Shown: piece after piece, positions 47,019 through 57,339 of the stretch
Numbering within the stretch: position 1 is the stretch's first letter
How the letters are laid out: each line of letters starts with the position of its first letter
From: Batkoa obscura
Lineage: Eukaryota; Entomophthoromycota; Entomophthoromycetes; Entomophthorales; Batkoaceae
Direction: 5' to 3'
DNA length: 64,000 nucleotides
NCBI GenBank assembly: GCA_030770535.1
Contig: JASVEC010000082.1
Location: 1 to 64,000, forward strand
Position numbers and translations under genes: made by a program
Notes under the pieces: generated by a model
The model's input: only the letters and a program-made list of their open reading frames with translations
The model's database searches: none
What the model was told of the DNA's origin: nothing

Positions 47019-47893
47019 TATCATTCCTTTTCAATTTTTTTAAAAGGGACAATCGCTCAAGTGTTTTATTATTAGAAACAATATACTATTTTTTAGGTTA
47101 ACTTTTAATGTTTAATCTGTTAACTCCTTTATTATAATTTTTAGTTTTCTATATAATACTTTTTATAGCACAATTTTCACAACTCTTTTATACATATTTG
47201 GCAATAATTTCCATAATTTCTATAATTATTTTTTTTAAGTCTGATATTTGCATTTTAAATAACTTTTCTTCTTAAATGAATAGTTAATTAAGTCATAAAA
47301 GAGATGCAGCGGTTGTATTGTGGAATATAATTTGAAGATGTGAAAAGAATTAAAGATAGCATATATACAGCCAAATACTATAAATCTGATAGTACTGTTT
47401 TGGATTTGAATAGATAAAGAATCAAAAATTCAACTTAATTTATTGTAATAATAAAAAACAAGATGTCCATTATCTTTAAACTCTTTTATTTCTATTTAAC
47501 AAAGTAGAAGAATAAATCACTATTTTTGAATTCTCTTATTAATATTTTTTGATTATTTCATAGGATTTTTTACTATTGTCTTTTTAAAAATTTGAAAATG
47601 AGGCTGATAACAAACACGGATTATAACATTTTGAATCTAGCATAAAAGTTCCTTTAAACATTGACATATACAATATGTATCCATTTTGTAATAAAAGCAA
47701 CGTGTTTAATTTTGCAAAGTAAATTTACACGTCTCTTTACTAAATAAGTTATTATCAAGTATACTTCTTGTTTCAAGTACAACTATTGTTTTATTGTTGA
47801 AACATCTTTTCTTATGAAGTCTATAATGAGTTGACTCGCTAGCTGATACTATGGACAAGAAACACATTTCTCAAAGCAGTAACAATGCACCTT

Positions 47894-47993
47894 ATGAGGA
47901 TGTTTTTTTGGCTTCATTACTTTTTCCATTTTTTGAGCCCTATTTGAGTGGAAAAATTATCAGCAAAGTTATTAAAAAAAAACACATCCACTT
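47894..47993 (-). mobile_element. MITE copy, minus orientation
   Basis: Starts TATGAGGATGTTTTTTTGGC, has the canonical core CTATTTGAGTGGAAAAATTA, ends AACACATCCACTTATA. Confidence 0.75.
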
Positions 47994-48303
47994 ATAATTA
48001 AAATAATTAGTCATCTAATTTTTTGATCTTAATTTAGATTTGTATTAAAATATCAATCAATTATGTATAAACATTATTTGGGCATAAATGTCGTTTAATT
48101 GAGCCAAAAACATTCTACCCTTTAATAGAATAGAATAAAAATGCTAAAATTAAAAATGTTAATAAATTAAATTGATACAAAAAATACAATCCATTTATTT
48201 TGACAGAATATAGATCGTTCAATAAGATAACAAAAACATTTCAGTACCATATAAAAGAATGTTGTAAAGTATTAAAGTAAATAGATCTACATTTTTATGT
48301 AGT

Positions 48304-48513
48304 TTAGCAATCTGCACCACAGCAGCAAGAACCCCAATCACAATCTCCATTAAGACCCCATCTGTCACTTCTGTGATTCCAATCGCAAGCGTTTAAGCAA
48401 TCTTGATCAATAAGACATTGTCCAGATTTAACATTACATCTTCTACAGATATCCGAGCCAGCTACAAAGAGGACAAAAAAGAGAACTAATAATAATTTGA
48501 AGCTGTTAAGCAT
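48304..48513 (-). CDS. Secreted 10-cysteine peptide, family member 2
   Basis: 69 aa, ATG at 48513. Signal peptide MLNSFKLLLVLFFVLFVAGS, mature DICRRCNVKSGQC, DQDCLNACDWNHRSDRWGLN, GDCDWGSCCCGADC; ten cysteines in the family spacing. The encoded protein is identical to that of the gene at 49830-50039, and the near-identity continues about 180 bp upstream of the ATG, then ends abruptly, so the two are products of a recent duplication or conversion. Single exon. Acts outside the cell if the signal peptide is used; function unknown. Confidence 0.85.
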   Translation of the reverse strand: MLNSFKLLLVLFFVLFVAGSDICRRCNVKSGQCLIDQDCLNACDWNHRSDRWGLNGDCDWGSCCCGADC

Positions 48514-48627
48514 TTTTTATATTCTATAATAAATCATTATTAATGTTTGTAGTAGTATTTATGAAATTAATTGATTACTTTTTACAATGAGAGACTATTG
48601 TTGATAACTTTTGTGTATCATTTTGTA

Positions 48628-48650
48628 CATTATTTATACTATTTTTTAAG
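48628..48650 (-). promoter_or_regulatory. TATA-type promoter motif of peptide gene 2
   Basis: The minus strand reads CTTAAAAAATAGTATAAATA about 115-137 bp upstream of the ATG; identical in genes 3 and 4. Confidence 0.6.
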
Positions 48651-48699
48651 AATATACTATATGGAACTGATGATATCAGTATTCAAGGATAAACATATA

Positions 48700-49828
48700 G
48701 GGTTGACGATATCAATATTTAAGGTTAAGCTATGTTTGAAAATTTACATGTCATTTTAGCTTAAAATAAAGTTAACTCCATTTATATAGTTTGCGACAAC
48801 ACTGGAGTGAATCATTTTGCTTTTAAATCAAAATTTGTTTTATTGAATTTTTAACATTTAACCTGTCAACTCCTTTTCTTATCTCATTTGATAAATTTTT
48901 TTAAAATTTTATAATATCCTGTGACGTATTTTCTATTTATAAAATTGATTATGAAATAGAATTTGGAGGTAGGTGAAAGAGTCAGAGATAACATCAACGT
49001 GGAGAACTATTATAAGGTTAATAACGTTGCTCCCTATTTTAATAAACTTTAACTACTTCCTACTCATTATACCCTATTAATAAAAACTAAGAGACATCTA
49101 TTTTTTAAAGCCTGCCTTCTATTGCATAAGTGTAAAAATAAAATGTAATTTTATAAATTTTCTGCTGATATTTCCTGAACACTATCAACCAAATGACAAT
49201 ATACTTTTTCAATAAAGATTACATTATTCAAAGTAAAGGTTCTACTATTAGAAACGATCAGCTTTGATATAAATTATCTTACTATAATATTAAAGCTTAT
49301 ACTATATTTTTATTACAAAACACGTTTGAATTTGCAACTTTAGTTCATACTTTTTTGATTTCTATTAATATCATGAGCAAATGAATTGTATGAGTGATTT
49401 ATGGTTGATTAATTTCTTTGTAAATAGTTTTTTATAATGTTTATAATAGAATCAAACGTTAACTGCTATAATTATGAGCTATACTGTTAAAAGAAATAGT
49501 AATTATTTAAGTCAAAGTTTTATTCATTTATTTATGATCCTTTGTTTATGATTTAAATATTATAAAATAAAGCAATGGTATATTACATCGTTCAATCTTA
49601 AATAATGTATAGATTGAAAGAATAAAAACCCTTTAGCTTTTGGTAAACTAAAATACGAATGATTAAAATTTGAAATATTAAATTTGAAATTAAATTGATA
49701 CTATAAACAATACAATCGATTATTTTGACAGTAAAGATAACTTCTTTAATAGGATAATATTAAGAAAATCTGGCATTACATAAAGCAATATTTCAAAATA
49801 CAGAATAGACAAATACACTACTATATAA
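48700..49828. other. Intergenic, nothing recognised
   Basis: AT-rich spacer between duplicated peptide genes. No ORF of interest and no MITE copy identified. Confidence 0.35.
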
Positions 49829-49829
49829 T

Positions 49830-50039
49830 TTAGCAATCTGCACCACAGCAGCAAGAACCCCAATCACAATCTCCATTAAGACCCCATCTGTCACTTCTGT
49901 GATTCCAATCGCAAGCGTTTAAGCAATCTTGATCAATAAGACATTGTCCAGATTTAACATTACATCTTCTACAGATATCCGAGCCAGCTACAAAGAGGAC
50001 AAAAAAGAGAACTAATAATAATTTGAAGCTGTTAAGCAT
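49830..50039 (-). CDS. Secreted 10-cysteine peptide, family member 3 (protein identical to member 2)
   Basis: 69 aa, ATG at 50039; same predicted protein as 48304-48513, with signal peptide MLNSFKLLLVLFFVLFVAGS and ten cysteines. Its upstream region (to about 50469) is nearly identical over some 475 bp to the upstream region of the copy at 51843-52059, whereas its identity with member 2 stops about 178 bp upstream. It therefore shares its coding part with one neighbour and its long promoter with another, a mosaic typical of gene conversion in a tandem array. Confidence 0.85.
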   Translation of the reverse strand: MLNSFKLLLVLFFVLFVAGSDICRRCNVKSGQCLIDQDCLNACDWNHRSDRWGLNGDCDWGSCCCGADC

Positions 50040-50469
50040 TTTTTATATTCTATAATAAATCATTATTAATGTTTGTAGTAGTATTTATGAAATTAATTGA
50101 TTACTTTTTACAATGAGAGACTATTGTTGATAGCTTTTGTGTATCATTTTGTACATTATTTATACTATTTTTTAAGAATATACTATATGGAACTGATGAT
50201 ATCAGTATTCAAGGATCAATAGTTTAGGGTTGGTAATATCGCTATTTAGGAGTAGGTTGTACATTATATTATATGTGTTATGATTTTCAACCTAAAATGG
50301 AGTTAACTTCAATTACATACTTTACGATAATATGGTAATAAAATACTAATTAAAATATTTAACCTTTTTCAATTTTATTTTTCAATTTAACATTTAACCT
50401 ATCAACTTAATACTTTATCTATTAACTTTCTAGTTGAGGGATTTGTAGCATCTTAAAATGTATCTCTTC
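49994..50469 (-). repeat. ~475-bp near-identical block, partner of 52012-52491
   Basis: Covers the signal-peptide codons and the long upstream region of gene 3. It matches 52012-52491 almost base for base; the partner carries a few extra bases near TCAACTTATTTTAATACTTT. Sequences outside the block differ sharply. Confidence 0.85.
50154..50176 (-). promoter_or_regulatory. TATA-type promoter motif of peptide gene 3
   Basis: Same CTTAAAAAATAGTATAAATA motif on the minus strand, 115-137 bp upstream of the ATG. Confidence 0.6.
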
Positions 50470-50573
50470 ATGATCTAATTAGTTCATAGCACCTATGACA
50501 GGAACTGGTTAAAAAAGTCGGAGATGACGTCACCACACAAATAGTATAGACCAATAATTATACTATTCTATAT

Positions 50574-50674
50574 TTGGGAATATATTTTTATATTTAAGAA
50601 TTTTACTAACAAATTTTCCACTCAAATAGTGCTCAAAAGATGGAAAAAGTAATGAAGTAAAAAAAACATCTTCA
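50574..50674 (+). mobile_element. MITE copy, plus orientation
   Basis: Starts TATTTGGGAATATATTTTTA, core TTTCCACTCAAATAGTGCTC, ends AAAAAACATCTTCATTTA. Confidence 0.75.
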
Positions 50675-51239
50675 TTTAGAAAAACTTTTAAAATTAGCTT
50701 AATCTATTTCAATAAAAACTGGATTGTTTGTTTTGTAAGACTTGCTCTTTCTACTATATGGGATAGTAGAATAAATTGTTGAGTTTGTAACTTCCCCTTT
50801 ATATGATATTTTAAACCTTTTTAAGTATACAGATTATCATTTTTAATAATACTGATAATACGAGTTGATAACAAATGTATTAAAATTAAAAAACGATGGC
50901 CACAGTTATTATTTAAATAAAGGTTGTAGAGCATGTTACCTATTGGATTAAAAAATATCAAAATTTAAAGACTGTTTATTAAATTTTCTATTTTTTTGAT
51001 TATCAAGTATATACACTAGCAAAAAAATTACAATGACATAACTTTAGCATTAGACATAATACGATTTGAAAAATAGCTAAAAAACTATACTATTAAAAGA
51101 AAAAGTAACAAATTATATAGCTTAGTTTTTACTCCTTAACTATTTTTTCAGCTTTCCTTGCTTTGGTTACAGCATTTACCAACTTTTAGTTCCTGTACCA
51201 TCATAAAATTTATTTTTTAACAACTCTATTGTATTCGAA

Positions 51240-51560
51240 ACTATGGAGCTTTCTGGACTGGATCAGAGCCCCAGACTAAAATATTGTTTATGATCTTCAT
51301 TGAATGTTGATTGGCTATCTTCTACAAGCTACCACAGAAGCTTTATAAAATTGGGTCGTTCAGAATCCTCACTTTACCCATTAGGTTTGAATTTTGTTGG
51401 CGATTCCAACCTTCCTATTGGGAGTAGCTTTCTGCTTTCTTGGAGACCCTGCTCATTTTTAGATCTTTGCCGCCCTGGGTTACCTTCAATATTAATATAC
51501 ATCAGATAGACAATACATTGAGTCTGATTTATTACAAAGTAAAAGTTGCTTGTTAACAAT
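51240..51560. repeat. Interspersed repeat fragment, related to 53963-54080
   Basis: The stretch GCTTTCTGCTTTCTTGGAGA (about 51427) and what follows aligns at roughly 70% with sequence just right of the solo LTR at 53396-53962. The fragment is less AT-rich than its surroundings. A short minus-strand frame (LPIGRLESPTKFKPNG) recalls the N-terminus of copia-type Gag, but this is weak. Treated as a retroelement-like fossil of unknown family. Confidence 0.35.
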
Positions 51561-51842
51561 TTTTTAATAGCTAAAATTTTTAGAGCAATAATGTAATAAA
51601 AATATTAGTTGTTTATTAAGCAACATTAAATTGAATTGATTAAAAGTGCTTAGCTTTCAAAAAGTTATAGTTTGTTAACAAAATTGAATATTAAAATTAA
51701 AATTGAAGTAATAAGATATTTGATACAAATTGTTTATTCCATTACTAAAGATGTCCTTCAAAGTGGTTTAATATCCAACAAACTTATTATCATATAATGT
51801 AATATTGTAAGATATAAGGATACACAAATATGCCATTTTGTA

Positions 51843-52059
51843 GTTTAGCAATCATCACCACAGCAGCAAAAACCCCAGTCACAATCTCCATTAATACCCC
51901 ATCGTGAACTTGCAGGATATTGATGGCAAGCATTTCCACATTCATAGTCAGCAACACATAAACCTCCAGCTCTAACATTACATCTTCTACAGATAGAGTC
52001 GGCAGTTACCTAAAGGACAAAAAAGAGAACTAATAATAATTTGAAGCTGTTAAGCATTT
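51843..52059 (-). pseudogene. Broken, chimeric cysteine-rich peptide copy (member 4)
   Basis: A fossil member of the peptide family with all ten cysteine positions recognisable, but not open as one frame (about one break). It is a mosaic: the promoter and signal-peptide start match gene 3 almost exactly (block 52012-52491), while the mature part closely matches gene 6 at 61650-61862 (SICRRCNVRAGGLC, GNACHQYPAS). The junction between the two sources lies near 52010. Recent origin, given the near identity to both donors. Confidence 0.75.
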
Positions 52060-52491
52060 TTTATATTCTATAATAAATCATTATTAATGTTTGTAGTAGT
52101 ATTTATGAAATTAATTGATTACTTTTTACAATGAGAGACTATTGTTGATAGCTTTTGTGTATCATTTTGTACATTATTTATACTATTTTTTAAGAATATA
52201 CTATATGGAACTGATGATATCAGTATTCAAGGATCAATAGTTTAGGGTTGGTAATATCGCTATTTAGGAGTAGGTTGTACATTATATTATATGTGTTATG
52301 ATTTTCAACCTAAAATGGAGTTAACTTCAATTACATACTTTACGATAATATGGTAATAAAATACTAATTAAAATATTTAACCTTTTTCAATTTTATTTTT
52401 CAATTTAACATTTAACCTATCAACTTATTTTAATACTTTATCTATTAACTTTCTAGTTGAGGGATTTGTAGCATCTTAAAATGTATCTCTT
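52012..52491 (-). repeat. ~480-bp near-identical block, partner of 49994-50469
   Basis: Promoter and signal-peptide region shared with gene 3, including the TATA-type motif at 52171-52192. See the partner entry. Confidence 0.85.
52171..52192 (-). promoter_or_regulatory. TATA-type promoter motif of the chimeric copy
   Basis: CTTAAAAAATAGTATAAATA on the minus strand, 112-134 bp upstream of the ATG position, identical to genes 2 and 3. Confidence 0.55.
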
Positions 52492-52499
52492 CTATAATC

Positions 52500-53395
52500 T
52501 AACAAGCTTCTACTAAGTATGATTTGGAGCTAGATAAACGAGCTAGAAATGATACCACTACAGAAAAAGTATGTAAAAAGATTTTTCCTGATTTGACTAA
52601 ACTTTTAAAGAATTAGTTTAATTTATTTTAATAACGATAACTAGCAAGGTTATTATACATAAAAGCTTGCTCTTTTTATCGTATGATGCAATATAATTAA
52701 TTGTCATTTTTATAGTTTCCGCCTTATATATACTAGAAACTTGTCAAGCATATATAATATTCTTTATTATAATATTAATAGTGTATACTGCCGATAAAGT
52801 ACTAAATTTGATAAGTTAATGGGTGCGGCACAGATGTTTTGGCTAATATATTAAAGGTGCGTAATATATTACATAGAACTTTATTACTATTCACAATTTG
52901 AATTTATAATTTCTTTTCTTTGTTCCACAATTGTCGAGCTTATTTAATAATTTAAAATATACAATAATTAGATTGGTCTTTTTAGATGATGTAGCGTAAA
53001 TTATTAGGTTTGTTATGGCTTAAATAGCTAACTGATACATTGGTAGGAATTATAATACCAAAAGGAGTAATGATGTTTCGTTTTCTAATTCTTTATTCCT
53101 TTGCCATTTTTCCAATCTCCTCTCATTTACTTAAAATTCTTATCAGTTTTCGATCTCTATCCCACCACAACGTTTTCTGAAATTTTGATTTTGTTTTATT
53201 CTATATAAATTCCTTGATTATAGCAATACCCCATACTAAGATCTTTATTAATTAATTTCCATAATCTATAATCCTCTTTCCTGGATTAAAACTTTGATAT
53301 TTTTTCAACTACAATACAAACTTTGTTCGATAAAATCTGTTAAAAATGACTTTTCTACTCTTCAATATTCTATTTATTGGTGGTTCTAACCATAC
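52500..53395. other. Intergenic, nothing recognised
   Basis: 900 bp of AT-rich DNA between the chimeric peptide copy and the solo LTR. No supported gene. Confidence 0.35.
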
Positions 53396-53962
53396 TGTGA
53401 AATCTGATACTCAATGTTTGGAGTCAAGAACAGCTATTGCTGGGTTGACTACAATATAAGTCGAAAGGTCTTAGTTTATATGACTAAGATAGACTTGGGT
53501 TATGAGGAGTACCACGTAATAGGTTACAAGTTATATAAGACAAATAGAATAGACAATACTAATGTAAAATCTACGTAAAATACTATTAAGAAAACTTAGT
53601 GTCTTTATTAAGTGTTCGAGATATCAGGGAATAATTCAGTTAAAAAGCCTCGAACTACTATACGGGGATGTATTTTTGTGTTTAAGAATTTTGCTAACAA
53701 CTTTTCCACTCAAATAGCGCTTAAAAGATAGAAAAAGTAATGAAGCCAAAAAAAACACCCTCATACTCTGTAAACTCTTTTATACTCTGAAAAGTATAAA
53801 TATCAAAATGAGAGGATAATATTCTTTTGGATGGAGCTAGAAATTCTCATAACAAATCAAACTAAGAACATGGGATTGATTGTCTCTGAACTTGAGAACA
53901 CAACAGCTTAGGCGATTGTTATGCTATAATTAACCATGGGACTGACAAACCGATATTTCACA
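53396..53962 (+). mobile_element. Solo LTR (~464 bp) interrupted by a MITE, with 4-bp target duplication
   Basis: Begins TGTGAAATCTGATACTC and ends CGATATTTCACA, so the ends are TG...CA inside a short inverted repeat. It is flanked by ATAC on both sides (53392-53395 and 53963-53966). Without the 103-bp MITE insert it is 464 bp, the same length as the copies at 56564-57027 and 62797-63260, which it matches at about 98%. A fossil LTR of recent age, family undetermined (Ty1/copia or Ty3). Confidence 0.8.
53663..53763 (+). mobile_element. MITE inserted in a solo LTR; empty sites available
   Basis: 101 bp, CGGGGATGTATTTTTGTGTT to CAAAAAAAACACCCTCA, flanked by TA on both sides (53661-53662 and 53764-53765). 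The two other LTR copies (56564-57027 and 62797-63260) read straight through the same site as CTACTATACTCTG with a single TA. This fixes the ends of the family and its TA target duplication. Confidence 0.95.
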
Positions 53963-54080
53963 ATACTATCGAGAACAGCTTTCTGTTTTTCTGAGACCTG
54001 CTCTCCTTTGATTTTTCACTGCCTTAATCTTCCTTTAGCATTCATAAATGCTAAAGAAACAAAATATAGAGGCTTTATGT
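53963..54080. repeat. Interspersed repeat fragment, related to 51240-51560
   Basis: Directly right of the solo LTR: CAGCTTTCTGTTTTTCTGAG and following bases align at about 70% with 51425-51490. Possibly an older retroelement fragment into which the LTR element inserted. Confidence 0.35.
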
Positions 54081-54389
54081 ATTTGAAACTAATGAATATA
54101 GTGATTAGTAGTTTTGTCTTAGATAATACAATATTAAAATAAAATAAGATAAAGATAATTAACACTATTTAAGTATTGTATATTAGATCAATCATATTAT
54201 CAAAAACATTTTAGCTCTTTAAAAACCAAAAGTATATTATTAAATTAGGACTTTTAAAACTAAATTAAATAATTCCTATACATAGTATAAATATTAATCA
54301 AAAATAAAAGACAGCATACTCAATATTTTAGCATTGAAGCAATTTGATATGGTATAAAATAATATTTTTAGATACTTTAAGGAATAAAA

Positions 54390-54800
54390 TATTGCCATAT
54401 GTGTTTAAAGATCTGCTCCATAGCAGCATAAATCCTAATTAAAACCTCTATCATGATTCCATTTTAAACCTCCCTCATATATTTGACAAGAGATACGACA
54501 ATTGCCACAATAGAAACATCAGTCATTTGTATCAGTGCACCTTTTAAAAACACTTGGAATTTAATTTTTTTTGGAAATTCCAAGTATTTTAACTATCTAT
54601 AAACGAGTGGTAATTAACGCTTGCATTGAATATGCATTTGAATGTATATTTTCTATAATAACATAAGCGTCAGTAAGCTCTATATATACTTTTGCAAACC
54701 ATACATACTATTTTTTCCAAGGATAAACCAAATATCACTAGTAATACTAGTGGTCAAAGGTAAGTCATGCATGACATACTATAGCTCATGATTTTTTATT
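54390..54800 (-). pseudogene. Relic of a cysteine-rich peptide gene
   Basis: On the minus strand, scattered identities with the mature part of family members (for example TGCTGCTATGGAGCAGA near 54413-54429) and a promoter-like block (GGAAAAAATAGTATG, near 54708-54722) lie in the expected order. The copy is far decayed, with many breaks, and clearly older than the chimeric copy. A fossil. Confidence 0.5.
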
Positions 54801-55444
54801 GTAAAGTCAACTTTTATTATATAAGAAAATTCGAAATACCTTATGTCCCAACATTTTATGTTATAATCACCTTTTATCAAATGCACTTTGGGAAAAGTAA
54901 AAGAAACAGAGACATCCCTGGTATACTGAAAGCTAGTAATAATATTCCTCACTATTTGATTATTTATATACAAATATTAACTCATTTTGTCCTAATAGTC
55001 AAAACTAAATAGCCCAATATGGTTAAAAGCGGAAGGATAAGTCATTATTTTCATAACCTGCTCCCTGACAGTTTTTATAAATATTTTCAAGTTTAAACAT
55101 TTTACATAAATAATGATAAAGGGATAACTGATATGCTAAATATATAATAGTAGTGAATATATTATAAATAATTTTCTAAATCTTAAAATTATTTTAAATT
55201 ATGAAATAAACGCATTTGATTTTGAAACTCATATGTATAAATCTTTTCTATTTTATTATAATTTTCACCTATAGTCAACTCAATTCATATATCAGTACTT
55301 TAATATTATTGAATGATATAAGTTATATCATCAAATTTGTGTTCTTAAATGATAGTGTTATAAAGAATTATATTGAATGAAATAAAAATAATATACTATT
55401 CAATTAAAAATTTATTTATTGGAATTCTTCGTTTTTAATTAAAA
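54801..55444. other. Intergenic, nothing recognised
   Basis: AT-rich spacer between the peptide relic and the left transposon copy; no supported gene. Confidence 0.35.
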
Positions 55445-55689
55445 TACTGGGGATGTTCAAATCGGTTTTAGAATTTACTTAGAAATTGATACAAATTTTA
55501 AGTAAATTTGTAAGTCCTTAATGTGATCGGTTAAATCTAAAAACTTTAAAATTAAATCTTCTTTACTTAAAAAGCTTGTTTTAATTAGTTCATTTTTTTA
55601 AATAGCTGATTTTTTTATATTTATATTATTTTTGTTAGATATTTAATAGATATATAAATACAGTTATTTGACTTTATTTTTTGTTGAAA

Positions 55690-56560
55690 TAAAAATAAAA
55701 TGTAAACTTTCACAACTAAACTTCGAAATGAGATTTTTGAAAATTTCAATACAATAGGGAGGAGTATACAATATAAATATTGTAATTCATTTACATCAAT
55801 TTTAACAACTACTTATAATAACCTAGGGTTTATAGAATTTTATAGCAAAACAAAAAAAGAAAAGATATATTATCAAAGTTTACTATCGATAATAATAAAC
55901 TTAATCAAGTGATATGTAAAATTAATACTTTGAGAGGAATAGGAAACAAAAACCAACGAGTAACATTATCATGATTATAGCTTTAGTATATGGGAGTGTT
56001 TTTTATATTTCATTACTTCCCCGTTTTTTAAGCACTATTTGAATAGAAAATTTGCTAGTAAAATTCTTAAACATAAAAATACATCCCCATATTCTTTTGA
56101 TAAATGTAAAAGCTTTGGATTTAATATAAATAGAAATCAATATGGTTATTCAAAAATAAGTAATAACAATAAAATATCAACATTACAACCTATTATTAAA
56201 AATACAGAAAAAATTAAAGACGAGCAGATTGAAACTGCTATACAATATTTACTAAATGATTCAACTATTTTATCAAGATTTAATAAAAAAAACAATGATA
56301 GTAAATATTCATCAGATAATATATATATTAAATAAAAGTAGAGGAATGATATGTAGTAAATATTTTAATGATTTAAGAGATAAGGTAGTAGCCAGATCAA
56401 CATTTTTTAAATATATACCAACTAATTTTAAAAATCCAGCAAGAAAAATGGATCTATGTAATATATGTATGTGCCCAGTATACAGTTAGAAAAAAGTTAT
56501 TTGAAAATAAAATAAATACAGCAATAAAAAACAAAGCAGAGATAGAAGAGATTTTGAATG
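55690..56560 (+). pseudogene. Transposase-like ORF remnant in transposon copy A
   Basis: Conceptual pieces include TKKEKIYYQSLLSIIINLIK, then (after the MITE) SFDKCKSFGFNINRNQYGYS, KISTLQPIIKN, EQIETAIQYLLNDSTILSRF, and downstream RGMICSKYFNDLRDKVVARS, TFFKYIPTNFKNPARKMDLC, NICM. The ending STFFKYIPxNFKxPxRKxDLCxIC looks like a recurring domain of large unclassified transposon ORFs in early-diverging fungi, from memory and unverified. The frame is disrupted by the MITE, by a frame change near 56330 (between SDNIYIK and RGMICS), by a stop after CPVYS, and finally by the solo LTR at 56564. Not functional. The superfamily is not determined; no DDE triad could be assigned. Confidence 0.55.
55991..56090 (-). 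mobile_element. MITE nested in the transposase-like ORF (copy A)
   Basis: Starts TGGGAGTGTTTTTTATATTT, ends ACATAAAAATACATCCCCAT. It sits at the same site as the MITE at 63735-63834 in copy B, so this insertion predates the duplication of the transposon. Confidence 0.8.
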
Positions 56561-56563
56561 AAG

Positions 56564-57027
56564 TGTGAAATATCGGTTTGTCAGTCCCATGGTTAATTAT
56601 AGCATAACAATCGCCTAAGCTGTTGTGTTCTCAAGTTCAGAGACAATCAATCCCATGTTCTTAGTTTGATTTGTTATGAGAATTTCTAGCTCCATCCAAA
56701 AGAATATTATCCTCTCATTTTGATATTTATACTTTTCAGAGTATAAAAGAGTTTACAGAGTATAGTAGTTCGAGGCTTTTTAACTGAATTATTCCCTGAT
56801 ATCTCGAACACTTAATAAAGACACTAAGTTTTCTTAATAGTATTTTACGTAGATTTTACATTAGTATTGTCTATTCTATTTGTCTTATATAACTTGTAAC
56901 CTATTACGTGGTACTCCTCATAACCCAAGTCTATCTTAGTCATATAAACTAAGACCTTTCGACTTATATTGTAGTCAACCCAGCAATAGCTTTTCTTGAC
57001 TCCAAACACTGAGTATCAGATTTCACA
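56564..57027 (-). mobile_element. Solo LTR nested in transposon copy A
   Basis: 464 bp, reverse orientation, TGTGAAATATCGG at the left and GATTTCACA at the right. Flanks GAAG and AAAG are a near-match for a 4-bp duplication. It lacks the MITE present in the copy at 53396. A fossil of recent age. Confidence 0.8.
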
Positions 57028-57238
57028 AAAGTATTATTATATTACTTGTACTACATAGTGATGGTTAGTTATAGTTTTGGGGCTAACCACTCTCTCCCAT
57101 GCAGTTATTTATTAACTTAGAAATATATTAATAAGTAATTATAGCATTAAAATAGTTTATTTATTTGATAACAAATCTCCAATGTTGGTTATAAAGTGGT
57201 CAATAATAAATATTTCTCAATAAAGTTTTATAAGAATA

Positions 57239-57339
57239 TGGGTCTGTTTTTTTTAGTTTCATTATTTTTCCATTTTTTAAGCACTATTTATGTGGAAAAA
57301 TTGTCAGTAAAATTCTTAAATACAAAAATACATCCCCAT
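57239..57339 (-). mobile_element. MITE nested in transposon copy A, second site
   Basis: Starts TATGGGTCTGTTTTTTTTAG, ends ACAAAAATACATCCCCATA. It has an exact counterpart at 62485-62585 in copy B. Confidence 0.85.

Larger units (their letters stand above)
46831..48303. other. Intergenic with two MITEs
   Basis: No supported gene. Contains MITEs at 46918-47018 and 47894-47993; the rest is AT-rich. Confidence 0.4.

Noticed and set aside
51255-51275. Primer-binding-site-like string ACTGGATCAGAGCCCCAG
   Set aside because: Resembles the initiator-tRNA binding site of some retroelements, but no LTR ends next to it.
51300-51559. Overlapping ORFs on both strands, one with a faint copia-Gag look (LPIGRLESPTKFKPNG)
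   Set aside because: Too short and too weak for a gene call; kept only as a repeat fragment because a second diverged copy exists at 53963-54080.
53936-54142. 68-codon ORF at the right edge of a solo LTR
   Set aside because: It begins inside the LTR end and runs into flanking DNA; no support as a gene.
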